DNA of 34,888 nt from contig CALDBJ010000033.1 of NCBI GenBank assembly GCA_937937835.1, positions 1 through 34,888 of the forward strand, written 5' to 3'. Positions 15,017-21,666 of the stretch are shown here, piece by piece (positions within the stretch are counted from its first letter, which is position 1; each line of letters starts with the position of its first letter). The translations under genes and the position numbers were made by a program. Below the pieces are notes generated by a model that made no database searches, had not been told where the DNA came from, and saw only the letters and a program-made list of their open reading frames with translations. Source of the stretch: an uncultured Collinsella sp. (GTDB lineage Bacteria > Actinomycetota > Coriobacteriia > Coriobacteriales > Coriobacteriaceae).

Positions 15017-16021
15017 ATGGCAGATTGCAAACGATATAAGGTGGCAGCGATCGACCTGGGAACGGTGTCGTCGCGACTGGTGCTGGCGCAGGTCGAGGGC
15101 GGGGCGATCGTGGAATCGTCCAAGCATACCGAGATTACAGACCTGGGCGAGGGCGTGGACGCGACGGGCCGCTTTTGCGAGGCGGCGGTCGAGCGCGTGC
15201 TCGCTGCGTGTCGCATGTTTGTGGACGAGGCACGTGCCTTTGGGGCCGCGTGCATCTGCACCACGTGCACGAGCGCCGCGCGCGATGCGTCCAATGCCGC
15301 GCTGCTGCTGGACGGCCTGCGCGATCTGGGGCTTGAGCCACAGGTGATTCCGGGCGAGGTCGAGGCACGCCTGACGTTTTTTGGCGTGGCACACGACTTT
15401 GCCGGCGAACGCATTATTGTTGCCGATTCGGGTGGCGGATCCACGGAGCTCGCGACGGGCGTCTATGCGCCGGAGCGTGGCGTCTTTGCGCTAGAAGGGA
15501 CGCGCTCGCTGGACATTGGCTGCCGCCGTGTGACGGAGCGGTTTTTCTCGGCGCTGCCGCCTGCGGACGGCGAGCTTGCTGCCGCTGCCAACTGGGCGAG
15601 CGAGCAGTTCGCCGCCTATTTTGAGGGCCTGCCGAGCAATTTTGAGCGTGCAGAGCGCCTGGTCGCGGTGGGTGGCACCGTCACCACACTCGTGGCGCTG
15701 GTTCACGAGCTGGAGCCGTACGATTCGAGCTTTGTACACCTACGCGAGCTGTCGCTGGAGCAGGTCTCGGCTGCCATCGGGCGTATGTCCACGCTGGACG
15801 TGGAGGGCATCGCCGCGCTGCCGGGCGTGCAGTCCAAGCGCGCGGGCGTGATTCTGGCCGGCGCCGTGGTGATTCGCGAGCTCATGCGCGCCGGTGGCTA
15901 CAAGACGCTCACCGTAAGCGAGAACAGCCTACTTGCTGGCATGGCCGCCACCATCAACGAGGTTCTCGACGGCGCGACTCCCACCATCGCCTGGACCCCG
16001 AGCCTCAGCACCCTCCAATAA
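15017..16021 (+). CDS. Ppx/GppA-family exopolyphosphatase / pppGpp phosphohydrolase
   Basis: A 334-residue protein of the ASKHA fold. The phosphate-1 motif AAIDLGTVSSRLVLA is at the N-terminus, and the phosphate-2 loop ADSGGGSTELATG is near residue 135. CTTCTSAARDASNA corresponds to the family's conserved A-T-x-A-x-R-x-A-x-N segment, with cysteines in place of some residues. There is no C-terminal HD domain, so this is the short, actinobacterial-type protein. The family cleaves polyphosphate or pppGpp; which one applies is not readable. GGAGGGGAAC precedes ATG 15017. It lies 20 nt after the FtsB-like gene and is probably in the same transcript. Confidence 0.88.
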   Translation: MADCKRYKVAAIDLGTVSSRLVLAQVEGGAIVESSKHTEITDLGEGVDATGRFCEAAVERVLAACRMFVDEARAFGAACICTTCTSAARDASNAALLLDGLRDLGLEPQVIPGEVEARLTFFGVAHDFAGERIIVADSGGGSTELATGVYAPERGVFALEGTRSLDIGCRRVTERFFSALPPADGELAAAANWASEQFAAYFEGLPSNFERAERLVAVGGTVTTLVALVHELEPYDSSFVHLRELSLEQVSAAIGRMSTLDVEGIAALPGVQSKRAGVILAGAVVIRELMRAGGYKTLTVSENSLLAGMAATINEVLDGATPTIAWTPSLSTLQ

Positions 16022-16087
16022 GTTGCGGTGAAATACGGACTAAAATCGCCCTTTCGGGCGCCAAACAGTCCCTATTCCACCGCAACT
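16021..16087. repeat. GTTGCGGTGAAATA palindromic repeat, left copy
   Basis: AGTTGCGGTG (16021-16030) pairs with CACCGCAACT (16078-16087). Nested pairs GGACT/AGTCC (16037-16041, 16067-16071) and CGCCC/GGGCG (16047-16051, 16056-16060) make a long branched hairpin. The first 15 bases recur exactly at 17606-17620. It begins at the last base of the Ppx/GppA stop codon. Confidence 0.88.
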
Positions 16088-16092
16088 CAACA

Positions 16093-16142
16093 GCCGGCAC
16101 CTGGGGACGTTCCTTTTCTGCCGGCACCTGGGGACAGTCCTT
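16093..16142. repeat. Tandem GCCGGCACCTGGGGAC repeat
   Basis: The 16-mer GCCGGCACCTGGGGAC occurs at 16093-16108 and again at 16120-16135 (27-nt period), followed by GTTCC and AGTCC respectively. The 23 nt at 16104-16126 recur as the reverse complement at 24999-25021 with one mismatch. Confidence 0.85.
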
Positions 16143-16162
16143 GCGGGGCGTCCCTACAGCGC

Positions 16163-17464
16163 CTATGCCAGCTTGTCGATTTGCCCAATCTCCCAAAGCG
16201 GAATATTGACGAGCATGCCCTCGTCTCTATATGCCGCCAGGGAGCTCCTCACGCAACGCTCGAGCTTGAATTTTTCGCAGGCTATTTTCAGACTCTTCGC
16301 TTTAAGGTTCTCTGCCGCCTTGACCTCAAGCGGAAGCACGGTTCCCGCATGGTCGATGGCAAAGTCGGTTTCGGCATTGCCAGAGGTAGAGGACCAATAC
16401 GCGGGAGTTTTGTCCTGGAGCAAAAGCTCCTGCGCGACGTATTGTTCGGTCAGCGAACCTTTGAACTCGGTAAAAACAGCGGATCCGTTAAGAACGATGG
16501 CCGGAGAGAGACCGGAGAGCGCTCCGAGGATGCCGGTGTCGATGCAGAACAGTTTGAAGCCCGAGAGGTCTTCGTAGCTCGAGAGCGGCGCCTTTAGAGC
16601 GGAAACACGTGGCACCTTATGAACGATTCCGTAGTCCGTGAGCCACTGGAGGCTTTCCTCGAAATCGCGTGCGCGCGCTCCGGGGCGAAGGGCGCCATAG
16701 ACAAACTTCTTGTTCTCCTTTGCAAGCTGGCCGGGAAGGGATTTCCAAACCAACCTCATGCGCTCGACGATGCGGGCGGGTGCATGTTTGCCAAAATCGG
16801 ATTCGTAAGCCTCGATGATTTGCTGCTGAAGCCTTCGGGCTTCGATGAAGTCGCGTGTCTCGGCGAAAGCGGAGACAACTTCGGGCATACCGCCGACAAC
16901 AAGGTATTCCTTAAGCAGGTGCTCGAGCTTTTCGGCAACGTTTGCCAGAAGGTTCATGTCTGCGGCAAGGATGGCGTCGGCGAGCGGGTTGCCGTCGACG
17001 GCACGAACGAACTCGGCAAACCCCATGGGACGCATGGTGAGCTGGTCGATTTTGCCAACGGGAAATGACTCGTTTTCGCGTCGGAGCGCGAGGCCCATAT
17101 AGGAACCGGCTGCCACGATGTGGTATTCGGGTGCAAGTTCGTTGAAGTACTTGAGCGCGGTGATCCCGCGTGGCGCCTCTTGGATTTCGTCGAAGATGAT
17201 GAGCGTGTCTTCCGGCGTTACGGTTTGGCCACGTAGGAGTTCTATCTGGGAGATGATGCGCTTGGGGTCGAGGTCCCCATCGAACAGCGAGCGTGTGCTC
17301 GGCTCGAGCATAAAGTCAAAACGAATGACGTTTCGATACTGCTGGCTTGCGAATTCGTTAAGAAGCCAAGTCTTTCCTGTCTGGCGGGCTCCCTTAAGCA
17401 AGAGAGGTTTGCGATTCGCCCTTGATTTCCAAGCGATAAGTTCACTCATAAGCTGTCGCCGCAT
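16163..17464 (-). CDS. AAA-family ATPase with DUF4143 / PD-(D/E)XK-like C-terminus
   Basis: A 433-residue protein. The Walker A motif GARQTGKT is at 25-32 and Walker B TLIIFDEIQ ends near Glu93, in an N-terminal AAA_14-type domain. The C-terminal DUF4143 region has a nuclease-like signature: Asp367 (AETDFAI), Glu380 and Lys382 (PLEVKA). The family is widespread, often strain-variable, and of unknown function; some members are proposed to act in defence or toxin-antitoxin settings. I chose ATG 17464 because GGGAGG lies just upstream; a TTG four codons earlier would place that site inside the gene. Base composition is visibly less GC-rich than in the neighbours, palindromic repeats flank the gene, and 33-bp tandem repeats adjoin its promoter. 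All this suggests acquisition. Confidence 0.88.
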   Translation of the reverse strand: MRRQLMSELIAWKSRANRKPLLLKGARQTGKTWLLNEFASQQYRNVIRFDFMLEPSTRSLFDGDLDPKRIISQIELLRGQTVTPEDTLIIFDEIQEAPRGITALKYFNELAPEYHIVAAGSYMGLALRRENESFPVGKIDQLTMRPMGFAEFVRAVDGNPLADAILAADMNLLANVAEKLEHLLKEYLVVGGMPEVVSAFAETRDFIEARRLQQQIIEAYESDFGKHAPARIVERMRLVWKSLPGQLAKENKKFVYGALRPGARARDFEESLQWLTDYGIVHKVPRVSALKAPLSSYEDLSGFKLFCIDTGILGALSGLSPAIVLNGSAVFTEFKGSLTEQYVAQELLLQDKTPAYWSSTSGNAETDFAIDHAGTVLPLEVKAAENLKAKSLKIACEKFKLERCVRSSLAAYRDEGMLVNIPLWEIGQIDKLA

Positions 17465-17487
17465 ATTGCCTCCCAACCCTCTCGGCT

Positions 17488-17493
17488 AGTATA
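17488..17493 (-). promoter_or_regulatory. -10 element (TATACT) of the ATPase gene
   Basis: TATACT on the minus strand would place the transcript start about 17 nt before the ATG at 17464. The region where a -35 would lie overlaps the end of the nearest 33-bp tandem repeat; no good -35 consensus is seen. Confidence 0.55.
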
Positions 17494-17507
17494 AGGCCAT
17501 TTGGGCG

Positions 17508-17595
17508 TTTCCATCGGAAAATGTGCGAGACAACCACGTCTTTCCATCGAAAAATGTGTAAGACAACCACGTTTTTCCATCGAAAAATGTGGGAG
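17508..17595. repeat. 33-bp tandem repeats (about 2.7 copies) upstream of the ATPase gene
   Basis: Units start at 17508, 17541 and 17574, each beginning TTTCCATCGRAAAATGTG; the first two continue with NNAGACAACCACGT. The third stops after about 22 nt. The array ends about 15 nt from the TATACT box. A period of 33 bp is close to three helical turns, as expected for repeated protein sites on one DNA face. Confidence 0.9.
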
Positions 17596-17602
17596 TATCA
17601 AC

Positions 17603-17675
17603 CTAAGTTGCGGTGAAATAGTTCCTAAATAGGCTGGTAAACAGCATAAACAAGAACTATTTCACCGCAACTTAG
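17603..17675. repeat. GTTGCGGTGAAATA palindromic repeat, right copy
   Basis: Positions 17603-17624 and 17654-17675 form a perfect 22-bp inverted repeat with a 29-nt loop. The outer 15 bases (17606-17620) match 16021-16035 exactly, whereas the interiors of the two copies differ. Confidence 0.92.
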
Positions 17676-17683
17676 AGCCCCAC

Positions 17684-17759
17684 CGGCGTTCAAAAGAAAC
17701 GAGCCCGCATCCCTTGGGGACACGGGCTCGAAAGCTCCATATGGTAGGGGCGGTGGGAC
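17684..17759 (-). repeat. Duplicated tRNA-Leu 3' end and terminator (remnant copy)
   Basis: This segment repeats 17879-17955 with few differences. It contains the terminator stem CGAGCCCG/CGGGCTCG (17700-17707, 17723-17730) and 18 nt equal to the tRNA-Leu 3' end including CCA (17742-17759). The match stops abruptly after GGGAC, inside the T-stem, so no functional tRNA is encoded. The 119 nt between the copies (17760-17878) are GC-rich with small palindromes, and at 17864-17885 carry a T-arm-like GGGTTCGAGTCC on the plus strand. Confidence 0.85.
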
Positions 17760-17896
17760 GTCCGCGCATTTGCTGCGCAAATACGCACCGGCTTCGGCCG
17801 CCTGTCGGCGCCCTCGCCGGCTCGCTTCGGACGCTGCGCGTCCGCTTAACGCTCGCCCCCTCGCGGGTTCGAGTCCTACCGGCATCTAAAAGAAGC

Positions 17897-17928
17897 GAGC
17901 CCGCATCCCTGAGGAACACGGGCTCGAA
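17897..17928 (-). terminator. Terminator of tRNA-Leu
   Basis: On the minus strand, downstream of the tRNA CCA, the stem CGAGCCCG/CGGGCTCG is followed by CTTCTTTTAG. The stem-loop is repeated in the remnant copy. Confidence 0.7.
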
Positions 17929-17937
17929 AGCTCCATA

Positions 17938-18022
17938 TGGTAGGGGCGGTGGGACTCGAACCCACAATCCTTGCGGCGAGAGATTTTAAGTCTCCTGCGT
18001 ATGCCAATTCCGCCACGCCCCC
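17938..18022 (-). tRNA. tRNA-Leu (anticodon UAA)
   Basis: An 85-nt tRNA read on the minus strand, beginning GGGGGCGTGGCGGAATTGGC and ending with encoded CCA. The acceptor stem GGGGGCG pairs with CGCCCCT (one G-U), and the T-arm holds GGTTCGAGTCCC. The anticodon loop CTTAAAA sits on GGAGA/TCTCT with anticodon TAA at 17988-17986. The long variable arm (CTCGCCGCAAGGAT region) is expected for leucine tRNAs. Confidence 0.95.
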
Positions 18023-18053
18023 GTGAGACTAGAAGTCTAGCACAAGCCGTCCG

Positions 18054-18677
18054 CTACGCGTTGACGGCCATCGAGTGTTTGCCCGACTTCTCAAGGAACT
18101 CTTGGAACTTTGCCTCGTCGCCTTTGTTCTTGTACTGCAGGGCCAGCAGGTATTCCAGGCGGCAGCTCTTGACCTTGTCGTCACCGGCATCCTTGAGCAT
18201 GCGCTCCAGCTCGGGAATGTCGTTGTGGCGCTTGAGGATCATCGTGTCGTACATCAGCTGGCACTCGTGCGCGACCGCCTCGGCCTGACCGCCCTCAAAG
18301 CCCTTGATCTCGTGTAGAAGCTCCTTGGACTTTTTGCGGTCCTCCTGGCCAACATAGTAGTTAAAGGCCTTAATCACCAGGTCGACGCGCTGCATCTTGG
18401 GGAGATTGAGTCCCAGCAGCAGGTCGAACATCTCGCTGGCGCGCTCGTGGTCCTCGCGCAGCAGATAGGAGTTCAGACGCAGGTAGTCGCGGTTGTAGCG
18501 CGGGTACAGCATGCTGGTGAGTTTGCCGTCGAGCAAACGATCGAACTCGTCCCACTGCTTGGCAGCCATAAGCTGCTGCAGGCGCTTGAACGTGGTGCGT
18601 TTTTTGACGCTAAAGAACACCGACACGGCGATGCAGATGATAACGACGGCGGTCCAGAGGGTGCGGGAATCGGGCAT
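18054..18677 (-). CDS. Membrane-anchored helical-repeat protein of unknown function
   Basis: A 207-residue protein I do not recognise by name. It has an N-terminal transmembrane helix (about residues 8-23, WTAVVIICIAVSVFF) with a short leading segment, then a basic stretch (KKRTTFKR) that suggests the bulk is cytoplasmic. The rest is all-helical with TPR-like spacing (QQLMAAKQWDEFDRLLDGKL, LREDHERASEMFDLLLGLNL, LQYKNKGDEAKFQEFLEKSG). TPR-like adaptor or assembly factor roles would fit, but this is inference. AAGGA lies 7 nt before ATG 18677. A perfect TATAAT on the minus strand (18733-18738) is its likely -10. It ends 31 nt from the tRNA-Leu 5' end. Confidence 0.75.
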   Translation of the reverse strand: MPDSRTLWTAVVIICIAVSVFFSVKKRTTFKRLQQLMAAKQWDEFDRLLDGKLTSMLYPRYNRDYLRLNSYLLREDHERASEMFDLLLGLNLPKMQRVDLVIKAFNYYVGQEDRKKSKELLHEIKGFEGGQAEAVAHECQLMYDTMILKRHNDIPELERMLKDAGDDKVKSCRLEYLLALQYKNKGDEAKFQEFLEKSGKHSMAVNA

Positions 18678-18732
18678 GTTAGGGTCCTTAGTCGCTCATA
18701 AAGCGAGCGGTATGACAACACGTACTAGATGT

Positions 18733-18738
18733 ATTATA
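18733..18738 (-). promoter_or_regulatory. -10 box TATAAT for the helical-repeat membrane protein
   Basis: A consensus TATAAT on the minus strand lies about 55 nt upstream of ATG 18677. The -35 region (about 18756-18761) reads TGCCAG, a weak match. Confidence 0.5.
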
Positions 18739-18840
18739 CGCAGCGCGCAAGCAAACTGGCATAAAAGCTCATCGAGGCCGAGTGCCATCGCTCGCTGCGG
18801 TACACTTACCTAAAGTAAACCATGAAGGGAGACATTACCT

Positions 18841-19128
18841 ATGAAGAAGATCGTTTTGGCTTGCGGTGCTGGCGCTGCTACTTCCACGCTCGTTGCCCAG
18901 AAGGTCGCCACCATGCTCGACGCCAACGGTTATGCCGGCAAGTATGAGATCGTGCAGTGCGCCATCTCCGAGGCCAAGGACGCTTGCGACGAGGGCGCCG
19001 ACCTGCTGATTGCCACCACCGTTGCCCCCGAGGGCCTCACCTGCCCGTACGTGAGCGGCGTGCCCTTCATGACCGGCATGAACCGCGTTGCCGCCGAGAA
19101 GGCCGTTCTCGACGTCATGGCCCAGTAG
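18841..19128 (+). CDS. Standalone PTS galactitol-type IIB component (GatB-like)
   Basis: A 95-residue protein with the IIB phospho-cysteine loop at the N-terminus: Cys8 in LACGAGAATST, as in GatB/SgcB-type proteins that pass phosphate from IIA to sugar at IIC. The rest (VQCAISEAKDACDEGADLLI, then GVPFMTGMN) fits this fold and length. No IIA or IIC gene is nearby, so it either serves a transporter encoded elsewhere or has a regulatory role. AAGGGAG (18825-18831) precedes the ATG. The VOC-family gene starts 11 nt after its stop, indicating co-transcription. Confidence 0.85.
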   Translation: MKKIVLACGAGAATSTLVAQKVATMLDANGYAGKYEIVQCAISEAKDACDEGADLLIATTVAPEGLTCPYVSGVPFMTGMNRVAAEKAVLDVMAQ

Positions 19129-19139
19129 GCGCTGACTGC

Positions 19140-19514
19140 ATGAGTGAGCAGAACGCCAACCCGGTAGAGCTCTTTGGTATGCGCGTTGCCCATGTGGGCA
19201 TTAACGCCACCGACCCGGCAGACGCCCTGGAGATCGCGGAGCTGTTCTCGACGATGATGGGCCTGCCCGTTATCGAGACCCCCGTTTCGTACTTTAACGA
19301 TTCGCTGGTCGAGGTCATGAAGCGGAACGGTCGTGGCACCAAGGGCCACATCGGCTTTGCCGTTAACGACATCGATGCAGCTGAGAAGTGGTTTGCCGAG
19401 CGCGGGCTCGAGGTCAACGAAGAGTCGCGTGCGCTGCTGCCCGACGGTGGTACCAAGCTCGTGTACTTTAAGCGCGAGTTCGCCGGTTTCGCCGTGCACC
19501 TGTGCCGCGAATAG
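19140..19514 (+). CDS. VOC (glyoxalase-fold) protein resembling the C-terminal domain of KDPG aldolase fusions
   Basis: A 124-residue single VOC module. The features VELFGMRVAHVGINATDP, ETPVSYFNDSLVEVMKRNG, RGTKGHIGFAVNDIDAAEKW and KLVYFKREFAGFAVHLC resemble, as I recall them, the C-terminal VOC extension found on some KHG/KDPG aldolases rather than classical lactoylglutathione lyase. Here it stands alone. That, and its pairing with a PTS IIB, hints at sugar or sugar-acid metabolism, but no substrate can be assigned. The ATG at 19140 lacks a good ribosome site and is probably coupled to the IIB stop 11 nt upstream. A bidirectional terminator follows. Confidence 0.75.
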   Translation: MSEQNANPVELFGMRVAHVGINATDPADALEIAELFSTMMGLPVIETPVSYFNDSLVEVMKRNGRGTKGHIGFAVNDIDAAEKWFAERGLEVNEESRALLPDGGTKLVYFKREFAGFAVHLCRE

Positions 19515-19538
19515 CGCACAAGCTGCCATAGCTAGCAA

Positions 19539-19570
19539 AAAGGGATAGGGCCGCGTGGCCCTATCCCTTT
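19539..19570. terminator. Bidirectional terminator between VOC gene and histidine kinase
   Basis: AAAGGGATAGGGCC (19539-19552) and GGCCCTATCCCTTT (19557-19570) form a perfect 14-bp stem with a GCGT loop. T-rich sequence follows on the plus strand (ATTTAT) and an A-run precedes it, so it can serve both converging genes. Confidence 0.93.
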
Positions 19571-19589
19571 ATTTATGCCGAGGGGCTTC

Positions 19590-20885
19590 CTACCGCGGCA
19601 GGCGAATCGTAAAGCGGCTGCCGACGCCCTCGACCGAGGTCACGCCAATGACACCGCCATGGCTATCGACGATCCACTTGGCAATGGCAAGCCCCAGGCC
19701 CGAGCCCTGCGCGCCGGCATCGCGTGCGTTGTCGGCTCGGTAGAACCGTTCAAACGCGTGAGCTGCGGATTCCTGGTTCATGCCGATGCCCTCGTCCTCA
19801 ACGCTTATGTCGATTGTGCCCGCGCCCGCATCCGGCGTTATGCCAAATGTGACGGTCGTTCCCACATCCGAGTACTTGGCGGCGTTTTGCACGATCACGC
19901 GTAGCGCCTGCTTCACGAGTGCCACGTCGACGGGCGCGTCGCAGCGCGAATCGCTGACAAGCGCAGCGTCAAAGGCCAGCCGATACGTGTGTGCGGCATC
20001 GATCATCTGCGATTCCTCGCATACCTCGCCGACCAGTGCGGCCAGGTTGGTATCGGCACGCCGCAGGACCGTGCGCCCGGCATCGCCGCGTGCCAAAAAC
20101 AGCAGCTGCTCCACAAGCTCTTGCATGTGCTCGCTTTCGGCTTTAAGGGACGCGATGGATTCCGCCAGCACGTCCGGGTCGTCCTTACCCCAGCGGTCGA
20201 GCATGTTCACGTAGCCCTGAATCACCGCGATGGGCGTGCGCAGCTCGTGGCTCGCGTCGTTGACAAAGCGCATCTGCTGCAGTTTGGCCTCTTGCATCTG
20301 GCGCAGCAGGCGGTTGAGTGCGACCTCGATGCTTGCCAGGTCGGCGTCGCCGGTGGTGACGCTCGGCGAGTCGACGCTTGCGCGCTCGATGGCCTGCTCC
20401 AGTGTTTCCATTTTGCCGCCGGCGAGTTGCATGCGGCCGAGTTCGTCCACGCGCAGGGCCAGATCGTTGAGCGGCGCCATGGTGCGGCGCACGCGGCGGG
20501 CGCCGCCGAGCATGTTGAGCACGCTGATGACCTGCCAACCCACAACGACAAGGTAGAGAGGCCATAGCGTGACGAGGTCCTGCGCGAGGGGGAAAGTCTT
20601 GGTGGTACGCGCAAGCTCGACGGTATAGGTGAGTGTTGTCAGGTCCCAGCCGCGCGCGGGCGTCAGCGTCATGCCGCGAACGGTGGCGCTGGGGATCCAT
20701 CCTGCGGTAAACGCGCCGTTGGGCAGCGTCTGGTTGTATCCATAGACAAGGATCGCTGCCACAATCACTACTAGCAGCAGGTCGAGCCAAACGTAGCTCA
20801 TCAGGCGGCGCCACATATAGCTCCAGTTGATGGCGCGGGCGATGGAGGTGACGCGCTTGGCCTCGGCGTTACGCGCGGCAGACAT
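19590..20885 (-). CDS. Sensor histidine kinase (OmpR-pair type)
   Basis: A 431-residue membrane kinase. Helix 1 is at about 31-50 and helix 2 at about 103-127, enclosing a small extracytoplasmic sensor of about 50 residues. His213 in the H-box NDASHELRTPIAVIQG is the phosphorylation site. The ATP-binding boxes follow: N (RVIVQNAAKYSD), G1 (EDEGIGM), F (FERFYRAD) and G2 (GSGLGLAIAKWIV). The linker between helix 2 and the H-box is HAMP-like in length but divergent. I chose ATG 20885, which overlaps the response regulator stop by 17 nt and has GGGGTGG upstream; the open frame extends much further, but that part is a shadow of the regulator gene. Confidence 0.93.
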   Translation of the reverse strand: MSAARNAEAKRVTSIARAINWSYMWRRLMSYVWLDLLLVVIVAAILVYGYNQTLPNGAFTAGWIPSATVRGMTLTPARGWDLTTLTYTVELARTTKTFPLAQDLVTLWPLYLVVVGWQVISVLNMLGGARRVRRTMAPLNDLALRVDELGRMQLAGGKMETLEQAIERASVDSPSVTTGDADLASIEVALNRLLRQMQEAKLQQMRFVNDASHELRTPIAVIQGYVNMLDRWGKDDPDVLAESIASLKAESEHMQELVEQLLFLARGDAGRTVLRRADTNLAALVGEVCEESQMIDAAHTYRLAFDAALVSDSRCDAPVDVALVKQALRVIVQNAAKYSDVGTTVTFGITPDAGAGTIDISVEDEGIGMNQESAAHAFERFYRADNARDAGAQGSGLGLAIAKWIVDSHGGVIGVTSVEGVGSRFTIRLPR

Positions 20886-21648
20886 AGCCCACCCCGCGCA
20901 CGGTCTGGATGATGCGGGCGCCGCCGGCGTCCTCGATCTTGGCGCGTAGATGCGCGATGTGCACGTCGACGTTGTTGGTGTCGCCCATGTATTCGTAGCC
21001 CAGCGCTTCGTGCGCGATGCGTTCGCGCGTGAGCACGGTCTCGGCATGCGCCATAAGCAGGGCGAGGACATCGAACTCGCGGGCCGTGAGCGCAATGGGC
21101 GAGCCGCCGACCGTGACTTCGCGGCGGTCGGGGTCGAGCGCAACCGAGCCCACGGCGAGCGTGGCGGGGGAGAGCGAGGCGGAAACCTGGGTCGAGTCAC
21201 TGACCGGGGGCATCGCAGTGGCGCCGACACCCGTGCCGCCTGCCGCGCCCGTCCCGATGCCGCCAACGCCCGAAGCCGCCCGCACGGCCTCCGAGCGCTT
21301 CAACGCCACGCGGATCCGTGCGAACAGCTCCTCAATCGCAAACGGCTTGGTCAGGTAATCGTCGGCGCCGGCATCGAGCCCGGCCACCTTGTCCATCACG
21401 GCATCGCGCGCGGTGACCATTATCACCGGCACATCCTTGTGCTTGCGGACGCGCCGCAGGACCTCCATGCCGTTGAGCTGCGGCAACAGCACATCGAGCA
21501 GAATAAGATCGTAGTTGCGCTCCAGCGCCAGGTCCACGGCGGTGCGGCCATCGGCGGCGTGTTCCACCTGGTAGCCCTCGTGCTCCAGCTCGAGCGTCAC
21601 AAAGCGGGCGATTTTCTCCTCGTCCTCTACGATCAGGATTCGTGCCAT
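20869..21648 (-). CDS. OmpR/PhoB-family response regulator
   Basis: A 259-residue regulator. The receiver domain (1 to about 120) has the acidic pair in VEDEE, phospho-acceptor Asp52 (LLDVLLPQLNG), the TAR switch residue region and Lys101 (LTKPF). The winged-helix DNA-binding domain (about 165-259) has LTAREFDVLALL, NNVDVHIAHLRAKIED and TVRGVGYVC. The linker between them is unusually long, about 40 Gly/Ala/Ser-rich residues. It is co-transcribed with the DUF4342 gene (18 nt upstream) and the kinase (overlapping). Confidence 0.95.
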   Translation of the reverse strand: MARILIVEDEEKIARFVTLELEHEGYQVEHAADGRTAVDLALERNYDLILLDVLLPQLNGMEVLRRVRKHKDVPVIMVTARDAVMDKVAGLDAGADDYLTKPFAIEELFARIRVALKRSEAVRAASGVGGIGTGAAGGTGVGATAMPPVSDSTQVSASLSPATLAVGSVALDPDRREVTVGGSPIALTAREFDVLALLMAHAETVLTRERIAHEALGYEYMGDTNNVDVHIAHLRAKIEDAGGARIIQTVRGVGYVCRA

Positions 21649-21666
21649 ACGTGCCCCCGTCTGCGA

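Noticed and set aside
17508..17595. CRISPR array
   Set aside because: The 33-bp units are contiguous tandem repeats without unique spacers, and no cas genes are in the window.
17760..17885. Possible plus-strand tRNA ending near 17885 (GGGTTCGAGTCCTACCGGCA)
   Set aside because: Only a T-arm-like end is present with a mismatched T-stem; no acceptor, D-arm or anticodon arm can be built upstream.
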